The notes under the pieces were generated by a model. The model had not been told where the DNA came from and made no database searches. It saw only the letters and a program-made list of their open reading frames with translations. Below are positions 6,979 to 15,440 of a DNA stretch of 64,000 nucleotides, piece by piece (positions within the stretch are counted from its first letter, which is position 1; each line of letters opens with the position of its first letter). Location: the NCBI RefSeq assembly GCF_951801035.1, contig NZ_CATOKT010000003.1; one strand, given 5' to 3'. The stretch is from Adlercreutzia sp910585575 (GTDB taxonomy: Bacteria > Actinomycetota > Coriobacteriia > Coriobacteriales > Eggerthellaceae). The translations under genes were made by a program, and so were the position numbers.

Positions 6979-8763
6979 ATGAAGAAGAAGCAATCGTTGA
7001 CGGCTCGCAGCTTGCACTACTATTGGTTGGCCACCCGTCGCCATCTGGGGTTGTTCGTGGCGCTGGTGGCCTCTACCATTGGCTTTTGCGGCTTCCTCAC
7101 CTACGGCAACCCGTACGTGATGAGCCTGATCGTCGATCGCGTGAGCGCCGATCCCGTGGCGGCGGAAGATGTGTTCACGGTGTTCGGCCCCTACATTGCG
7201 GCGTTGATCGGCATTAACTTGGCTGGTCAGACGTGCAGCAAGCTGCAGGACTATACGTTGTGGAAGCTGCAGATTGCGGTGAACTACGACTTGGCCACCA
7301 CGGCCTTCGACACGCTGTGCAACCAGTCGCTGTCGTTCCACTCTAACCGCTTCGGCGGTACCCTGGTCAGCCAGACGGCGAAGTTCATGTCCGGCTACAC
7401 CTTGCTTCTGCAAACCATGAACTTCCCGTTCCTGCCCATCCTCTGCTCCATTACCTTCACATGCCTCATTTTGTTCCCCGCCGTGCCGGTGTACGCGGGT
7501 GTGCTCATGGCGTTGCTGGCGGTGTACGCCACTATTTCCTACATCATGTACAAGCGCATTCTGCATCTGAACGAGCAGGCGGCGGGCGCCCAAAATGCGC
7601 TGTCGGGCGAGCTGTCTGACGCTGTCACCAACATTTTGGCAGTGAAGACCTACGGGCGCGAGGACTACGAGCGGAAGCTGTTCGACGTGGCCAATCGCGA
7701 AGTGGTGGCGAAGGATTCGAAGCGCATGTGGGCCTCGCTCACGCGCGGCATCATCACGGCGGCTATCACGGTGGTCATCATGTCGGTGGTTACCGTGTTC
7801 ATTTCCGGCGGCAACGCCTGGTTCGGCATTACGCCGGGCACGGTCATCCTCATGTTCACCTATACGAATACCGTGACCAACCAGTTCAATTTCATCAACA
7901 ACGGCCTGCAGCGCATCAACCAGGCCCTGGGCGACGCTTCGGGGCTTACGGCGGTGCTGGACGAGCCGCTGCTGGTGGCCGACAAGCCGGGGGCGCAGCC
8001 CCTGGTGGTGGAGTTGGGCGACATCAACTTTAAGGATATCAACTTCTGGTACACCGACGGCGACGTGCGCACCCAGGTGTTCAATGATTTCAACCTGAAA
8101 ATTCCCGCTGGTCAGCGCGTCGGTTTGGTGGGCATGTCCGGCGCGGGCAAGACTACGCTCACGAAGCTGCTGCTGCGCTTGGCCGACATCCAGGAAGGCG
8201 AGATCTTAGTGGACGGCCAGAACGTGGCTGATATCACCCAGCAAAGCCTTCGCCGCCAAATTGCCTATGTGCCGCAGGAGGCGCTGCTGTTCCACCGCTC
8301 CATTGCCGAGAACATTGCCTACGGGCGTCCCGATGCCACGATGGAAGAAATCCGTGAGGCAGCCCGAGCGGCCAATGCGCTGGAGTTCATCGAGGCGCTG
8401 CCCCAGGGCTTCGACACCATTACGGGCGAGCGCGGCATCAAGCTGTCAGGTGGCCAGCGCCAGCGCATTGCCATCGCCCGCGCCATGCTGGCCGACTGCC
8501 CCATCCTGGTGCTGGACGAGGCTACCAGTGCGCTGGACTCGGAAAGCGAGGCGGCCGTGCAAGAGGCTCTGGCGCGCTTGATGGAGGGCCGCACGGCCAT
8601 TGTGGTAGCCCATCGCTTGTCCACGGTGGCCAGCCTCGATCGCATCGTGGTGCTCGACCACGGCCAGATTGTGGAAGACGGGCCCCATGCCCAGCTGGTG
8701 GAGGAGGGCGGCGAATACGCTCACCTGTGGAACCGCCAAACCGGCGCCTATATGGAGGAGTAG
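6979..8763 (+). CDS. ABC exporter with fused membrane and ATPase domains
   Basis: This 594-residue half-transporter has about six transmembrane helices in the first 320 residues and a C-terminal ATP-binding domain. The ATPase shows Walker A GMSGAGKTT (385-393), the Q-loop region YVPQEALLF, signature LSGGQ (489-493), Walker B ILVLDE with Asp513-Glu514, and the switch His in VVAHRLST. The length and order are those of MsbA/LmrA-type exporters that work as dimers, here presumably homodimers since no partner is adjacent. The substrate cannot be told from sequence. ATG at 6979 follows GGAAG. The gene is followed by GC-rich hairpins. Confidence 0.92.
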   Translation: MKKKQSLTARSLHYYWLATRRHLGLFVALVASTIGFCGFLTYGNPYVMSLIVDRVSADPVAAEDVFTVFGPYIAALIGINLAGQTCSKLQDYTLWKLQIAVNYDLATTAFDTLCNQSLSFHSNRFGGTLVSQTAKFMSGYTLLLQTMNFPFLPILCSITFTCLILFPAVPVYAGVLMALLAVYATISYIMYKRILHLNEQAAGAQNALSGELSDAVTNILAVKTYGREDYERKLFDVANREVVAKDSKRMWASLTRGIITAAITVVIMSVVTVFISGGNAWFGITPGTVILMFTYTNTVTNQFNFINNGLQRINQALGDASGLTAVLDEPLLVADKPGAQPLVVELGDINFKDINFWYTDGDVRTQVFNDFNLKIPAGQRVGLVGMSGAGKTTLTKLLLRLADIQEGEILVDGQNVADITQQSLRRQIAYVPQEALLFHRSIAENIAYGRPDATMEEIREAARAANALEFIEALPQGFDTITGERGIKLSGGQRQRIAIARAMLADCPILVLDEATSALDSESEAAVQEALARLMEGRTAIVVAHRLSTVASLDRIVVLDHGQIVEDGPHAQLVEEGGEYAHLWNRQTGAYMEE

Positions 8764-8801
8764 AAGCCCCGTCGGCCGCTTGCCGCCGCGGGGCAAAGAG
8801 A

Positions 8802-8833
8802 AGCCCGCGCCGGGGAGGGAGACGGCGCGGGCT
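8802..8833. terminator. GC-rich hairpin between convergent genes
   Basis: AGCCCGCGCCG (8802-8812) pairs perfectly with CGGCGCGGGCT (8823-8833). It lies between the ends of the ABC exporter and the minus-strand lipoprotein and may serve both. On the minus strand the stem is followed by CTTCTCTTT, a weak T-rich tail. Confidence 0.5.
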
Positions 8834-8860
8834 CGGTGGGATTGGCGTGCTGGTGGGGCG

Positions 8861-9304
8861 CTAAACCCTTACCGCCACATCGGCAGGGCCGTTTTCGGTG
8901 GCGTTGATGAGCACGGTGGCGCTGGGACTGGCTACGTCGCCGGTGCAGAGGGCGTAGAGGCCGGGGCTGCTGATGGTGACTTCGCCGAACTCGCTGGCGG
9001 GAATAGTGCGCTGGCGCTCGGGGATGACGGTGCCGTCTTCGGCGATGGAGGCGGTGCATAGCGACACCTCGTCGGCAGAGCTGTCGATGGCGAAGGTAAG
9101 CCCGGTTTCCGTGGCCTTCGAAAGATCGGGGGAGTCGACGGCGGCGTGATCATCGCCATGGCAGGAGCTGCAGGCCTGCCCCGACTTGATCATGGGATGG
9201 GTGGAAGCGCAGCCGGCAAGACCGATAACGGCGCCGGCAAGAAGGGCGGCTAGAGCCACGCGACCGACGTTTGAGAAGACGGAGCGGGATGAGATGCGGG
9301 ACAT
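8861..9304 (-). CDS. Lipoprotein with one c-type haem-like CxxCH motif
   Basis: The 147-residue protein has a signal peptide ending in the lipobox LAGC near residue 32, followed closely by CSSCH (about residues 45-49), a canonical single covalent haem attachment site. The mature domain of about 115 residues is otherwise rich in Ser, Thr and Asp and does not resemble a classic cytochrome c. A distal Met ligand is not obvious. A role as an exported electron carrier is possible but unproven, since CxxCH also occurs in metal or disulfide sites. AAGGAG precedes the ATG. It is convergent with the ABC exporter, and no partner reductase is adjacent. Confidence 0.75.
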   Translation of the reverse strand: MSRISSRSVFSNVGRVALAALLAGAVIGLAGCASTHPMIKSGQACSSCHGDDHAAVDSPDLSKATETGLTFAIDSSADEVSLCTASIAEDGTVIPERQRTIPASEFGEVTISSPGLYALCTGDVASPSATVLINATENGPADVAVRV

Positions 9305-9453
9305 GGTATCTCCTTGTCAAGGCAGTGTTTTGCGAACGCTTGGCAGTCTAGCACGGCTTTTCTTCGGATCATCATCCTGCTAGCCTGATTTGTGTCCAAG
9401 TTGGTTTTCGATGGCGCATGGTGTCGATTTGTCCCCGAAAAGGAAACTATAGA

Positions 9454-9473
9454 AGGTACCTGTTGAAAATGGA
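9454..9473 (+). promoter_or_regulatory. AGGTACCTGTTG operator-like motif, copy 1
   Basis: AGGTACCTGTTG followed by AAAATGG, directly preceded by the -10-like TATAGA (9448-9453). The same motif recurs at 10724 in the promoter region shared by the MarR gene and the RND exporter gene. The first eight bases, AGGTACCT, are a perfect palindrome. It lies 76 bases upstream of the likely start of the small membrane protein. Confidence 0.55.
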
Positions 9474-9548
9474 TGCTTGAATTGCTAGGCTAGGGGGCGT
9501 GAAAAAATGCGTCTCTTGGCGCAGGGGGCACGAGAAAGAAGCAAGCTT

Positions 9549-9992
9549 ATGGTAAAGCGCGAAAACCTACTGATTATCGCGGGAGTTTTCTGGCTTATCG
9601 CTGGCGTCAACGTGGCGGCCATTGGCGTGCAGACGCTTCTGGGCGTGGCTCGGGATCACTGGCTCTTGATGTTCGGATTTATGGCCGTTGTGTTCGTCGG
9701 CTTTGCCTTTATGTTTCGCCGTGTGGCCCGCAAACATGCAACGCGCATTCTGGCTCATCCCGCCGACCGCGTCAGCGTACTACATACCTTCGATGCAAAG
9801 GGGTATCTGATCATCGCCATTATGATGGGCGGCGGCATTGCGCTGCGGGCGTTCAACCTGGTACCGGCTACCTTTATTGGCAGTTTTTACCCGGGACTTG
9901 GCACGGCTCTTGCTCTCACTGGCATTGGGCTGCTGGTCAGCCGATTCTGCGGCTGCGTGCCCGGAGGCCGCGCGCACCGTAGCAGCTGCTAG
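9549..9992 (+). CDS. Small polytopic membrane protein of unknown function
   Basis: The 147-residue product has four predicted transmembrane segments: about 6-28, 36-55, 79-98 and 107-125 from the ATG at 9549. A basic stretch RRVARKHATR lies between the second and third, and there is a Cys/Arg-rich tail. An in-frame ATG at 9507 would add 14 residues. I prefer 9549, but both ribosome binding sites are poor. The last four bases overlap the end of the convergent MarR gene. A shared upstream motif with the MarR/RND promoter suggests co-regulation. No family is recognised. Confidence 0.7.
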   Translation: MVKRENLLIIAGVFWLIAGVNVAAIGVQTLLGVARDHWLLMFGFMAVVFVGFAFMFRRVARKHATRILAHPADRVSVLHTFDAKGYLIIAIMMGGGIALRAFNLVPATFIGSFYPGLGTALALTGIGLLVSRFCGCVPGGRAHRSSC

Positions 9993-10630
9993 GCCTCGCT
10001 CCCGCTTTCGACCCCAAGACGGTGCGCGTTGATGTAGTCGCGCATCTTCGACCAGGGGTGGCGAGAGAGTGAGGACTCGGCGAAGGGGCAGCCGCTGGTG
10101 TCGCTGTCGCTTTCGCTTTCGGAGGTTTCCTGCGTTGCTTGCTCAATGGAAGAGAGCAGCGTGATGAGCTGCCGTTTTTCCTGATCGGTAAGGCCTGCGT
10201 AGTAGTTGCTCATCTCGCTGAGGAAGGGCATCTGGTCAACGGCGCGGCCGGCATCGGTCAACCGGGTAATGGTAACGCGACCGTCGCTTTCCGATTTGCA
10301 GCGCTCGATGAGCCCCTTTCCCTCCAGCTTGACCAGAAGTTCGTTGAGCGATGCTGTCCGAATGTCCATGAGCTCGGCCATTTCGCGGGTGGAAAGTCCG
10401 TCGCGCTGTTTGAGCAGGGCAATCACCTGCCCCTGGCCGCGAAGCGGACTGAGGTGCGGGTCGGTCTGGTTAAGCGCCTGGCGCATAAAGCGGCGCGCCA
10501 TGGCGTGGTAGAGGGAAAACAGCTGCAGCGTGAGCGCAAGGTCGATGTCGTCTTCGCGCAGCAGCGCGTCCAGCTGCGCCTCAAGGAAGGCGGGAGAGGG
10601 CATGTCGCTGCCCGTTGGATGGTGGTGCAT
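9989..10630 (-). CDS. MarR-family transcriptional regulator
   Basis: The 213-residue protein has a MarR winged helix at about residues 60-125: GQGQVIALLKQRDGLSTREMAELMDIRTASLNELL is the helix-turn-helix region, and the wing carries the hallmark DGRVTITRLTDAG. Flanking helices would form the dimer interface. A C-terminal tail of about 55 residues, rich in Ser/Glu/Asp, exceeds the usual MarR length of about 150. GAGGGG precedes the ATG. The gene is divergent from the RND exporter, the common arrangement in which the regulator controls its neighbour pump and itself. Confidence 0.88.
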   Translation of the reverse strand: MHHHPTGSDMPSPAFLEAQLDALLREDDIDLALTLQLFSLYHAMARRFMRQALNQTDPHLSPLRGQGQVIALLKQRDGLSTREMAELMDIRTASLNELLVKLEGKGLIERCKSESDGRVTITRLTDAGRAVDQMPFLSEMSNYYAGLTDQEKRQLITLLSSIEQATQETSESESDSDTSGCPFAESSLSRHPWSKMRDYINAHRLGVESGSEA

Positions 10631-10717
10631 GGGTCCCCTCTCAACAATGCCGGGCGCAGTTGATCAGCGCCGGCGTTCTCCTGCTTCGTTTACGGAAAAT
10701 ATCACGTTTTCGATAAT

Positions 10718-10743
10718 TATAATAGGTACCTGTTGTAAAATGG
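10718..10743 (+). promoter_or_regulatory. AGGTACCTGTTG operator-like motif, copy 2, next to TATAAT
   Basis: TATAAT (10718-10723) is followed immediately by AGGTACCTGTTG (10724-10735) and TAAAATGG. This is the same arrangement as at 9448-9473. It lies between the divergent MarR gene and the RND exporter gene and is a good candidate for the MarR binding site. Confidence 0.6.
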
Positions 10744-10854
10744 CGAAAATTTCGCCCCGTAAACGCGAACGGCATGCGACTCTCTTGGCCAAGAAAGGTC
10801 GGAGTCGAGCAGATCCACACCCAGGGGCCGCAGCAAGCCAGAGAGCAGGAGACT

Positions 10855-13800
10855 ATGCTTAGTCGATTTAGCGTGAAGTACCCCTATGTGGTCGTGGTGG
10901 CCGTTATCATCTGCCTTATTTTGGGCGGCGTGTCTCTGTCGAAAATGAAGACCGACCTGCTGCCCGAGATGGACATTCCTTATTTGGCGGTCATTGTGAC
11001 CGATCCGGGCGCGTCGGCCGAGAAGGTGGAAACCGAGGTCACCGAGCCGCTGGAGAGCGCGCTGGCCACGGTGAACGGCGTGACGGGCGTCATGAGCCAG
11101 AGCGCCAACAACTACGCTATGGTGTTTCTGGAGTTCGAGGATGGCACCAACATGGACTCGGCCATGGTGAAGGTGTCCTCGGCGGTCAACCAGGTGCAGG
11201 CTACGCTGCCCGAAACAGCGGGCGCGCCCAGCCTCATGGAAATTTCTATGGACATGATGGCCACCATGTATGTGGCGGCGTCCTACGAGGGCAAGGACAT
11301 TTACGAGCTGTCCGATTTCGCCGGAGATACACTGGCGCCGCGCCTCGAGCGCATCAACGGGGTGGCCGACGTGTCCGTTACGGGCCAGGTGCAGAAAACC
11401 GTCGAGGTGCGCCTGTCCGATTCGAAGATCGAGGACGTGAACAACCGCATCCTGGCCAATGTGAACAGCGAGCTGGCCGATGCCAAGAAAGAGATCGACG
11501 ACGGCGAGGCCGATCTGGCCGATGCCGAGGACAAGCTGAAGAAACAGCAAAAGAAGCTTGAGAAGCAGGAGAAGGAAACGACCGACCAGCTGGGCCAGGC
11601 TATTTCGGGGCTCACGTTGGCGGTATCTACCTCCATGAGCAAGGTGTCCGCGCTTTCTGCCCAGCTTCAGGCCATTCAGGCCCAGGCCGAGGGGCTTGAG
11701 GGGCAGGCTGCCACACTGCAGGAGCAGGCCACGGCCTTGCAGACGCAACTGGCTGCCACCCAAGACCCTGCCGAGGCGGCCGCCTTGGGCGAACAGCTCG
11801 CCGCTGTCGGTGAGCAGCTGAAGGCCCTGGGTACCCAGGGTGAAGAGCTTAAGAACCAGGCCGGCCCCCTTCAAAAGGAGTTGAAGACCGCTACCGACGA
11901 GCTGACCACCTACCAGAACCAGTTGGCTGCCGCCGAGGCGGGCGGCCTGACCGCAGCCTCTCAGTTCGGCAGCGGCTCGGCTCAGGTGGCTAGCGCGCTG
12001 ACGAGCCTGGAGTCCAGCAAGGCCCAGCTGAAGGACGCGCGCAAGCAGTACAAGGAGGCCCGCAAGCAGGCCATCGAGCAGGCCAACATCGATCAGCTGG
12101 TGGACAAGGCCACCCTGGCCCAGCTGGTGCAGGCCCAGGACTTCTCCATGCCGGCCGGGTACTTGGGCAACACCGACGAAGACAACCAATGGCTGCTTCA
12201 CGTGGGCGATCACATTGCCTCGGTGGACGAGCTGGAAAATTTGCTGCTGGTCTCTATCGACGACGTGGGCGATGTGCGCCTGGCCGATGTGGCTGATATC
12301 ACGGTTGTGGACAACGCGGGCGATGCCTATATGGTTCTCAACGGCGGCGACGGCATGCTCCTCTCGGTGTTCAAGTCATCTACGGCTTCCACGAACGAGG
12401 TGTCCGAGGCCTGCGTCAAGGCCATCGCCGATCTCCAGGAGGAGTTTCCCGGCCTGAGCTTGCGTGTTGTAAGCGACCAGGGCTCTTACATCAACCTGTT
12501 CATCTCTTCCATCGTGCGCTCGCTGCTGCTCGGTGCGCTGCTGGCGGTGGTGGTGCTGGCGCTGTTCCTGCGCGACTGGAAGCCCACGGTGCTTATTGCC
12601 GTATCCATTCCGTTCTCGGTGCTGCTGGCCCTGCTGGTCATGTACTTCTCCGGGGTGTCCGTGAACATCATGTCCCTCGGCGGCATTTCGCTGGCCATTG
12701 GCATGCTGGTGGACAACTCCGTTATCGTGCTCGAGAACATTTACCGTCTGCGCGGTCGCGGCATTCCGGCGGCGCGCGCGGCGGTGCAGGGCGCCAAGCA
12801 AATTTCCGGCGCGGTGGTGGCCTCGACGCTCACTACCGTGTGCGTGTTCGCGCCCATCGCCTTCACCACGGGCATTGTGAACCAGATGATGATGCCTTTC
12901 GCCTTGTCGCTCACCTATGTGCTGGCGGCCTCGCTGGTAGTGGCCTTGACGCTGGTGCCGGCGCTGTCGCGCTTCGTGTTCCGCCGCTACAAGCCCCAGA
13001 AGCATGGCCTGTTCGACAAGGTCAAGGCGGTGTACGGGCGCAGCCTCGGCTTTGCGCTGCGCCACAAGGTGCTGCCGCTTTTCGTGGCGGTGGCCTTGGT
13101 GGTGGTATCGGTAGTGGGCGTGGTGAACATGGGCATCACCATGGTGCCCACCATGATGGGCAAGACCATGGACATTACGGTCACGCTGCCCGAGGAGACC
13201 GAGAAGGACGAAGCCTTCGCCGTAGCCGACCAGGTCATGGAGGCGGCCATGTCCATCGAGGGCGTGGAGACGGTGGCCGCCATCGACGGCACCTCCACCA
13301 TCTCCATGGTATCCTCGGCAGCCGCCGATACCGGCGCCGAATTGTACGACCTGTTCGGCTTCTACCTGCAGCTGGACGACACGGTAACCACGGACGGTCA
13401 GGTGCAGGCCATTGCCGACGAGCTGGCCGAGAAAACTGCCGACCTGCCCTGCGAGGTACTCACCGACGCCTCGTCCATGTCCTCTATGGAGTCGATGATG
13501 GGCAGCGGCCTCTCCATTACGCTGACCGGCGACGATCGCGAGAGCCTGGAGAAGATGAGCCAGGACGTGATGGCGATTGTGGCCGAGGTGCCGGGCTACA
13601 CCGAGATTGAGAACGGCATGGAAGACGCCGATCGCGAGTTGCGCCTGGTCATCAACGAGGACAAGCTCACGCGCTATGGCTGGACCGTGGCTCAGCTCTA
13701 CGAAAACCTGGCGAAGCGCTTGTCCCACGAGGCCGATGCCAGCCGCATCGATGTGGACGGTACCACGGCCCAGGTAACCATCGTTGATGAGACGAACACG

Positions 13801-14694
13801 ATCACTCGCGAGAACATCCTGGACACGGTGGTGGAAATTCCTCAGGCCGATGGGGACGTGAAGAAGGTGAAGATCGGCAAGTTCGCCAAGCTGGAGGAAA
13901 GCGAGGCGGCGGCCACCCTCATGCACCAGGACTCCCAGCAGGTGATGACTGTCACAGCCGAGGTAGAGGATGGCTACAACAATGCGCTTCTAGCCCGCGA
14001 CCTGCAGACGAAGCTCGACGCCTACGAGCCACCCAAGGGCTGCTCCATCAGCTTCGGTGGCGAGTTGGAGAACATCAACACCATGCTTGAGCAGATGATG
14101 CTGCTTTTGGTGGTGGGCTTCGTGCTCATCTATCTGGTGATGGTGGCGCAGTTCCAGAGCTTGCTATCGCCCTTCATTATCATGATGACGGTGCCTCTGG
14201 CCTTCACTGGCGGCTTTGCAGCGCTGTGGTTTGCCGGCGAGCCCCTGTCCATGATGTCGCTCATGGGCTTCGCCATTCTTATGGGTACCGTAGTGAACAA
14301 CGGCATTGTGCTGGTGGATTACGTGAATCAGCTGCGTCGCGGCGGCTTGGAAAAGCGAGACGCCCTAGTGGCGGCGGGCCAGACCCGTATGCGCCCCATC
14401 CTCATGACGGCGCTGACCACCATCCTGGCCATGATTCCGCTGGTAGTGTCCACCGAGATCGGTGCCTCCATGGAGCGCGGCATGGCGCTGGTAGTAGTGG
14501 GCGGTCTGGCCTACGCCACCTTCATGACGCTCTACATCGTGCCCATTCTGTACGACCTGCTCTACCGCAAGGTTCCTGCCGACGTTGATCTGGGAGACGA
14601 GAACATCGACGACGATCCCGGCGACGCCCAGGCCTTCCTCGAGGAACTCCGCGGCAAGCATGCGGCCCTGCCAGGCGATGCCGCGGGCGTGTAA
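10855..14694 (+). CDS. RND-family (HAE1-like) exporter with coiled-coil insertion
   Basis: This 1279-residue transporter has the two-fold RND plan: an N-terminal helix, a first large extracytoplasmic loop, helices 2-6, a second loop and the remaining helices. In the fourth helix the proton-relay position reads GMLVDNSVIVLENIY (Asp620-Asn621), whereas AcrB has two Asp. A segment of about 210 residues (about 205-415), rich in Lys, Gln, Ala and Glu heptads, is inserted into the first loop and should form a long coiled coil. No membrane fusion protein or outer-membrane channel is nearby. The ATG at 10855 is preceded by AGGAG. An upstream ATG at 10774 is not supported. It is likely controlled by the divergent MarR. 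Confidence 0.9.
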   Translation: MLSRFSVKYPYVVVVAVIICLILGGVSLSKMKTDLLPEMDIPYLAVIVTDPGASAEKVETEVTEPLESALATVNGVTGVMSQSANNYAMVFLEFEDGTNMDSAMVKVSSAVNQVQATLPETAGAPSLMEISMDMMATMYVAASYEGKDIYELSDFAGDTLAPRLERINGVADVSVTGQVQKTVEVRLSDSKIEDVNNRILANVNSELADAKKEIDDGEADLADAEDKLKKQQKKLEKQEKETTDQLGQAISGLTLAVSTSMSKVSALSAQLQAIQAQAEGLEGQAATLQEQATALQTQLAATQDPAEAAALGEQLAAVGEQLKALGTQGEELKNQAGPLQKELKTATDELTTYQNQLAAAEAGGLTAASQFGSGSAQVASALTSLESSKAQLKDARKQYKEARKQAIEQANIDQLVDKATLAQLVQAQDFSMPAGYLGNTDEDNQWLLHVGDHIASVDELENLLLVSIDDVGDVRLADVADITVVDNAGDAYMVLNGGDGMLLSVFKSSTASTNEVSEACVKAIADLQEEFPGLSLRVVSDQGSYINLFISSIVRSLLLGALLAVVVLALFLRDWKPTVLIAVSIPFSVLLALLVMYFSGVSVNIMSLGGISLAIGMLVDNSVIVLENIYRLRGRGIPAARAAVQGAKQISGAVVASTLTTVCVFAPIAFTTGIVNQMMMPFALSLTYVLAASLVVALTLVPALSRFVFRRYKPQKHGLFDKVKAVYGRSLGFALRHKVLPLFVAVALVVVSVVGVVNMGITMVPTMMGKTMDITVTLPEETEKDEAFAVADQVMEAAMSIEGVETVAAIDGTSTISMVSSAAADTGAELYDLFGFYLQLDDTVTTDGQVQAIADELAEKTADLPCEVLTDASSMSSMESMMGSGLSITLTGDDRESLEKMSQDVMAIVAEVPGYTEIENGMEDADRELRLVINEDKLTRYGWTVAQLYENLAKRLSHEADASRIDVDGTTAQVTIVDETNTITRENILDTVVEIPQADGDVKKVKIGKFAKLEESEAAATLMHQDSQQVMTVTAEVEDGYNNALLARDLQTKLDAYEPPKGCSISFGGELENINTMLEQMMLLLVVGFVLIYLVMVAQFQSLLSPFIIMMTVPLAFTGGFAALWFAGEPLSMMSLMGFAILMGTVVNNGIVLVDYVNQLRRGGLEKRDALVAAGQTRMRPILMTALTTILAMIPLVVSTEIGASMERGMALVVVGGLAYATFMTLYIVPILYDLLYRKVPADVDLGDENIDDDPGDAQAFLEELRGKHAALPGDAAGV

Positions 14695-14705
14695 CCTGGT
14701 TGTCC

Positions 14706-14863
14706 GCGCGGGAGGGCGGCGGGCTCGTCGTCTGGCCACCCGCTCCGCTACTTCGCCTTCGGCTCAGGCGCTGCGCTCCCTCATGTTTTTATGGAGCGGC
14801 CTTCGGCCGCGGAAAAGACAGCGTTCAGAGAGGCCTGCCGACGAGCCCACCGCCCTCCCGCGC
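14706..14863 (+). repeat. Palindromic dispersed repeat, copy A
   Basis: A 158-bp element whose ends form a 32-bp inverted repeat with three mismatches (14706-14737 against 14832-14863). It contains an internal GCGGCC-TTC-GGCCGC hairpin. A second copy occurs inverted at 21631-21786. The internal ~105 bases differ by only about three substitutions between copies, while the arms differ in several places yet remain paired in each. It begins 11 bases after the RND stop codon. No reading frame with coding character is present. Confidence 0.8.
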
Positions 14864-14865
14864 TA

Positions 14866-15104
14866 CTCGTTGGGCTGCGCAAGGTTGTGGGTGCAGAGAA
14901 AGGTTCCAGAAGCGGCCCCTTTGGTACCCTTTTGAGGGACGAAAAGGGGCCGTTTGGTTCCCTGTTCCAGCAAAAGGCCAGGTGGGAGCGACGCCTTTCG
15001 GAAGAGAGGGGAACCAAACGGCAGGTTTTGGGAACCTTCCGTCTGTCGATGCTCCTTTTGCGGCTGCTTCGCGTGGGTTCCCGCTTGTTCTCTCTCCGGT
15101 GCTG
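14866..15104 (+). repeat. Tandem structured repeat, unit 1
   Basis: First of two tandem units of 237-239 bp. It contains an identical 107-nt core (14934-15040) with GCCGTTTGGTTCCC (14949-14962) paired perfectly to GGGAACCAAACGGC (15009-15022). CGGCCCCTTT (14913-14922) pairs with AAAGGGGCCG (14943-14952) as a mutually exclusive alternative. AAGGTTCC (14900-14907) and GGAACCTT (15031-15038) could close the whole structure. Confidence 0.8.
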
Positions 15105-15341
15105 CTCGTTGGGCCGCAAGGTTGTGGGTGCAGAGAAAGCTTCCAGAAACAGCCCCTTTGGTATCCTTGTGAGGGACGAAAAGGGGCCGTTTGGTTCCCT
15201 GTTCCAGCAAAAGGCCAGGTGGGAGCGACGCCTTTCGGAAGAGAGGGGAACCAAACGGCAGGTTTTGGGAACCTTCCATCCGTCGACGCGCCTTTTGCAG
15301 CTGCTTCGCGCGGACTCCCGCCTGTCCTCTCTTCCGCCCTG
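15105..15341 (+). repeat. Tandem structured repeat, unit 2
   Basis: Second unit of the tandem repeat. The core (15171-15277) is identical to unit 1 over 107 bases, including the 14-bp inverted repeat at 15186-15199 and 15246-15259. The flanks are clearly diverged (roughly 75-85% identity by eye), and the outer AAGGTTCC arm has become AAGCTTCC. It ends about 60 bases before the promoter of the helicase gene. Confidence 0.8.
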
Positions 15342-15378
15342 CTTGTTCGCATTCCGTTCGGCAGCGGGTTGCTGACAG

Positions 15379-15409
15379 TTGGGGCTGAGGCCAGGAAGTT
15401 CCCTATAAT
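15379..15409 (+). promoter_or_regulatory. Probable promoter of the helicase gene
   Basis: A perfect TATAAT at 15404-15409 has a weak TTGGGG 19 bases upstream. Transcription would begin near 15416. That excludes the in-frame ATG at 15408 and supports the ATG at 15441, which has GAGG six bases upstream. Confidence 0.45.
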
Positions 15410-15440
15410 GGAGAAAAACCCGCGCGATGTGAGGATGGCC

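Noticed and set aside
10717..13926. Long minus-strand open frames opposite the RND exporter
   Set aside because: They are rich in His, Arg, Leu and Gly, have no ribosome binding sites and run antisense to a clearly coding gene with strong family motifs. The same applies to long antisense frames opposite the helicases, AGCS, NhaC, uracil permease, oleate hydratase, NhaA and CopA genes.
14866..15341. Direct repeats considered as a CRISPR array or as an exon of the downstream helicase
   Set aside because: Only two units of about 237 bp exist without short repeat-spacer periodicity. The open frame through them starts far from any ribosome binding site, precedes the TATAAT promoter at 15404 and is equally open on the opposite strand, which is a GC effect.
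14700..15440. Upstream in-frame extension of the helicase to 14700
   Set aside because: It would translate the palindromic repeat and both tandem units, has no ribosome binding site, and the same sequence in copy B at 21.7 kb is not part of any gene.
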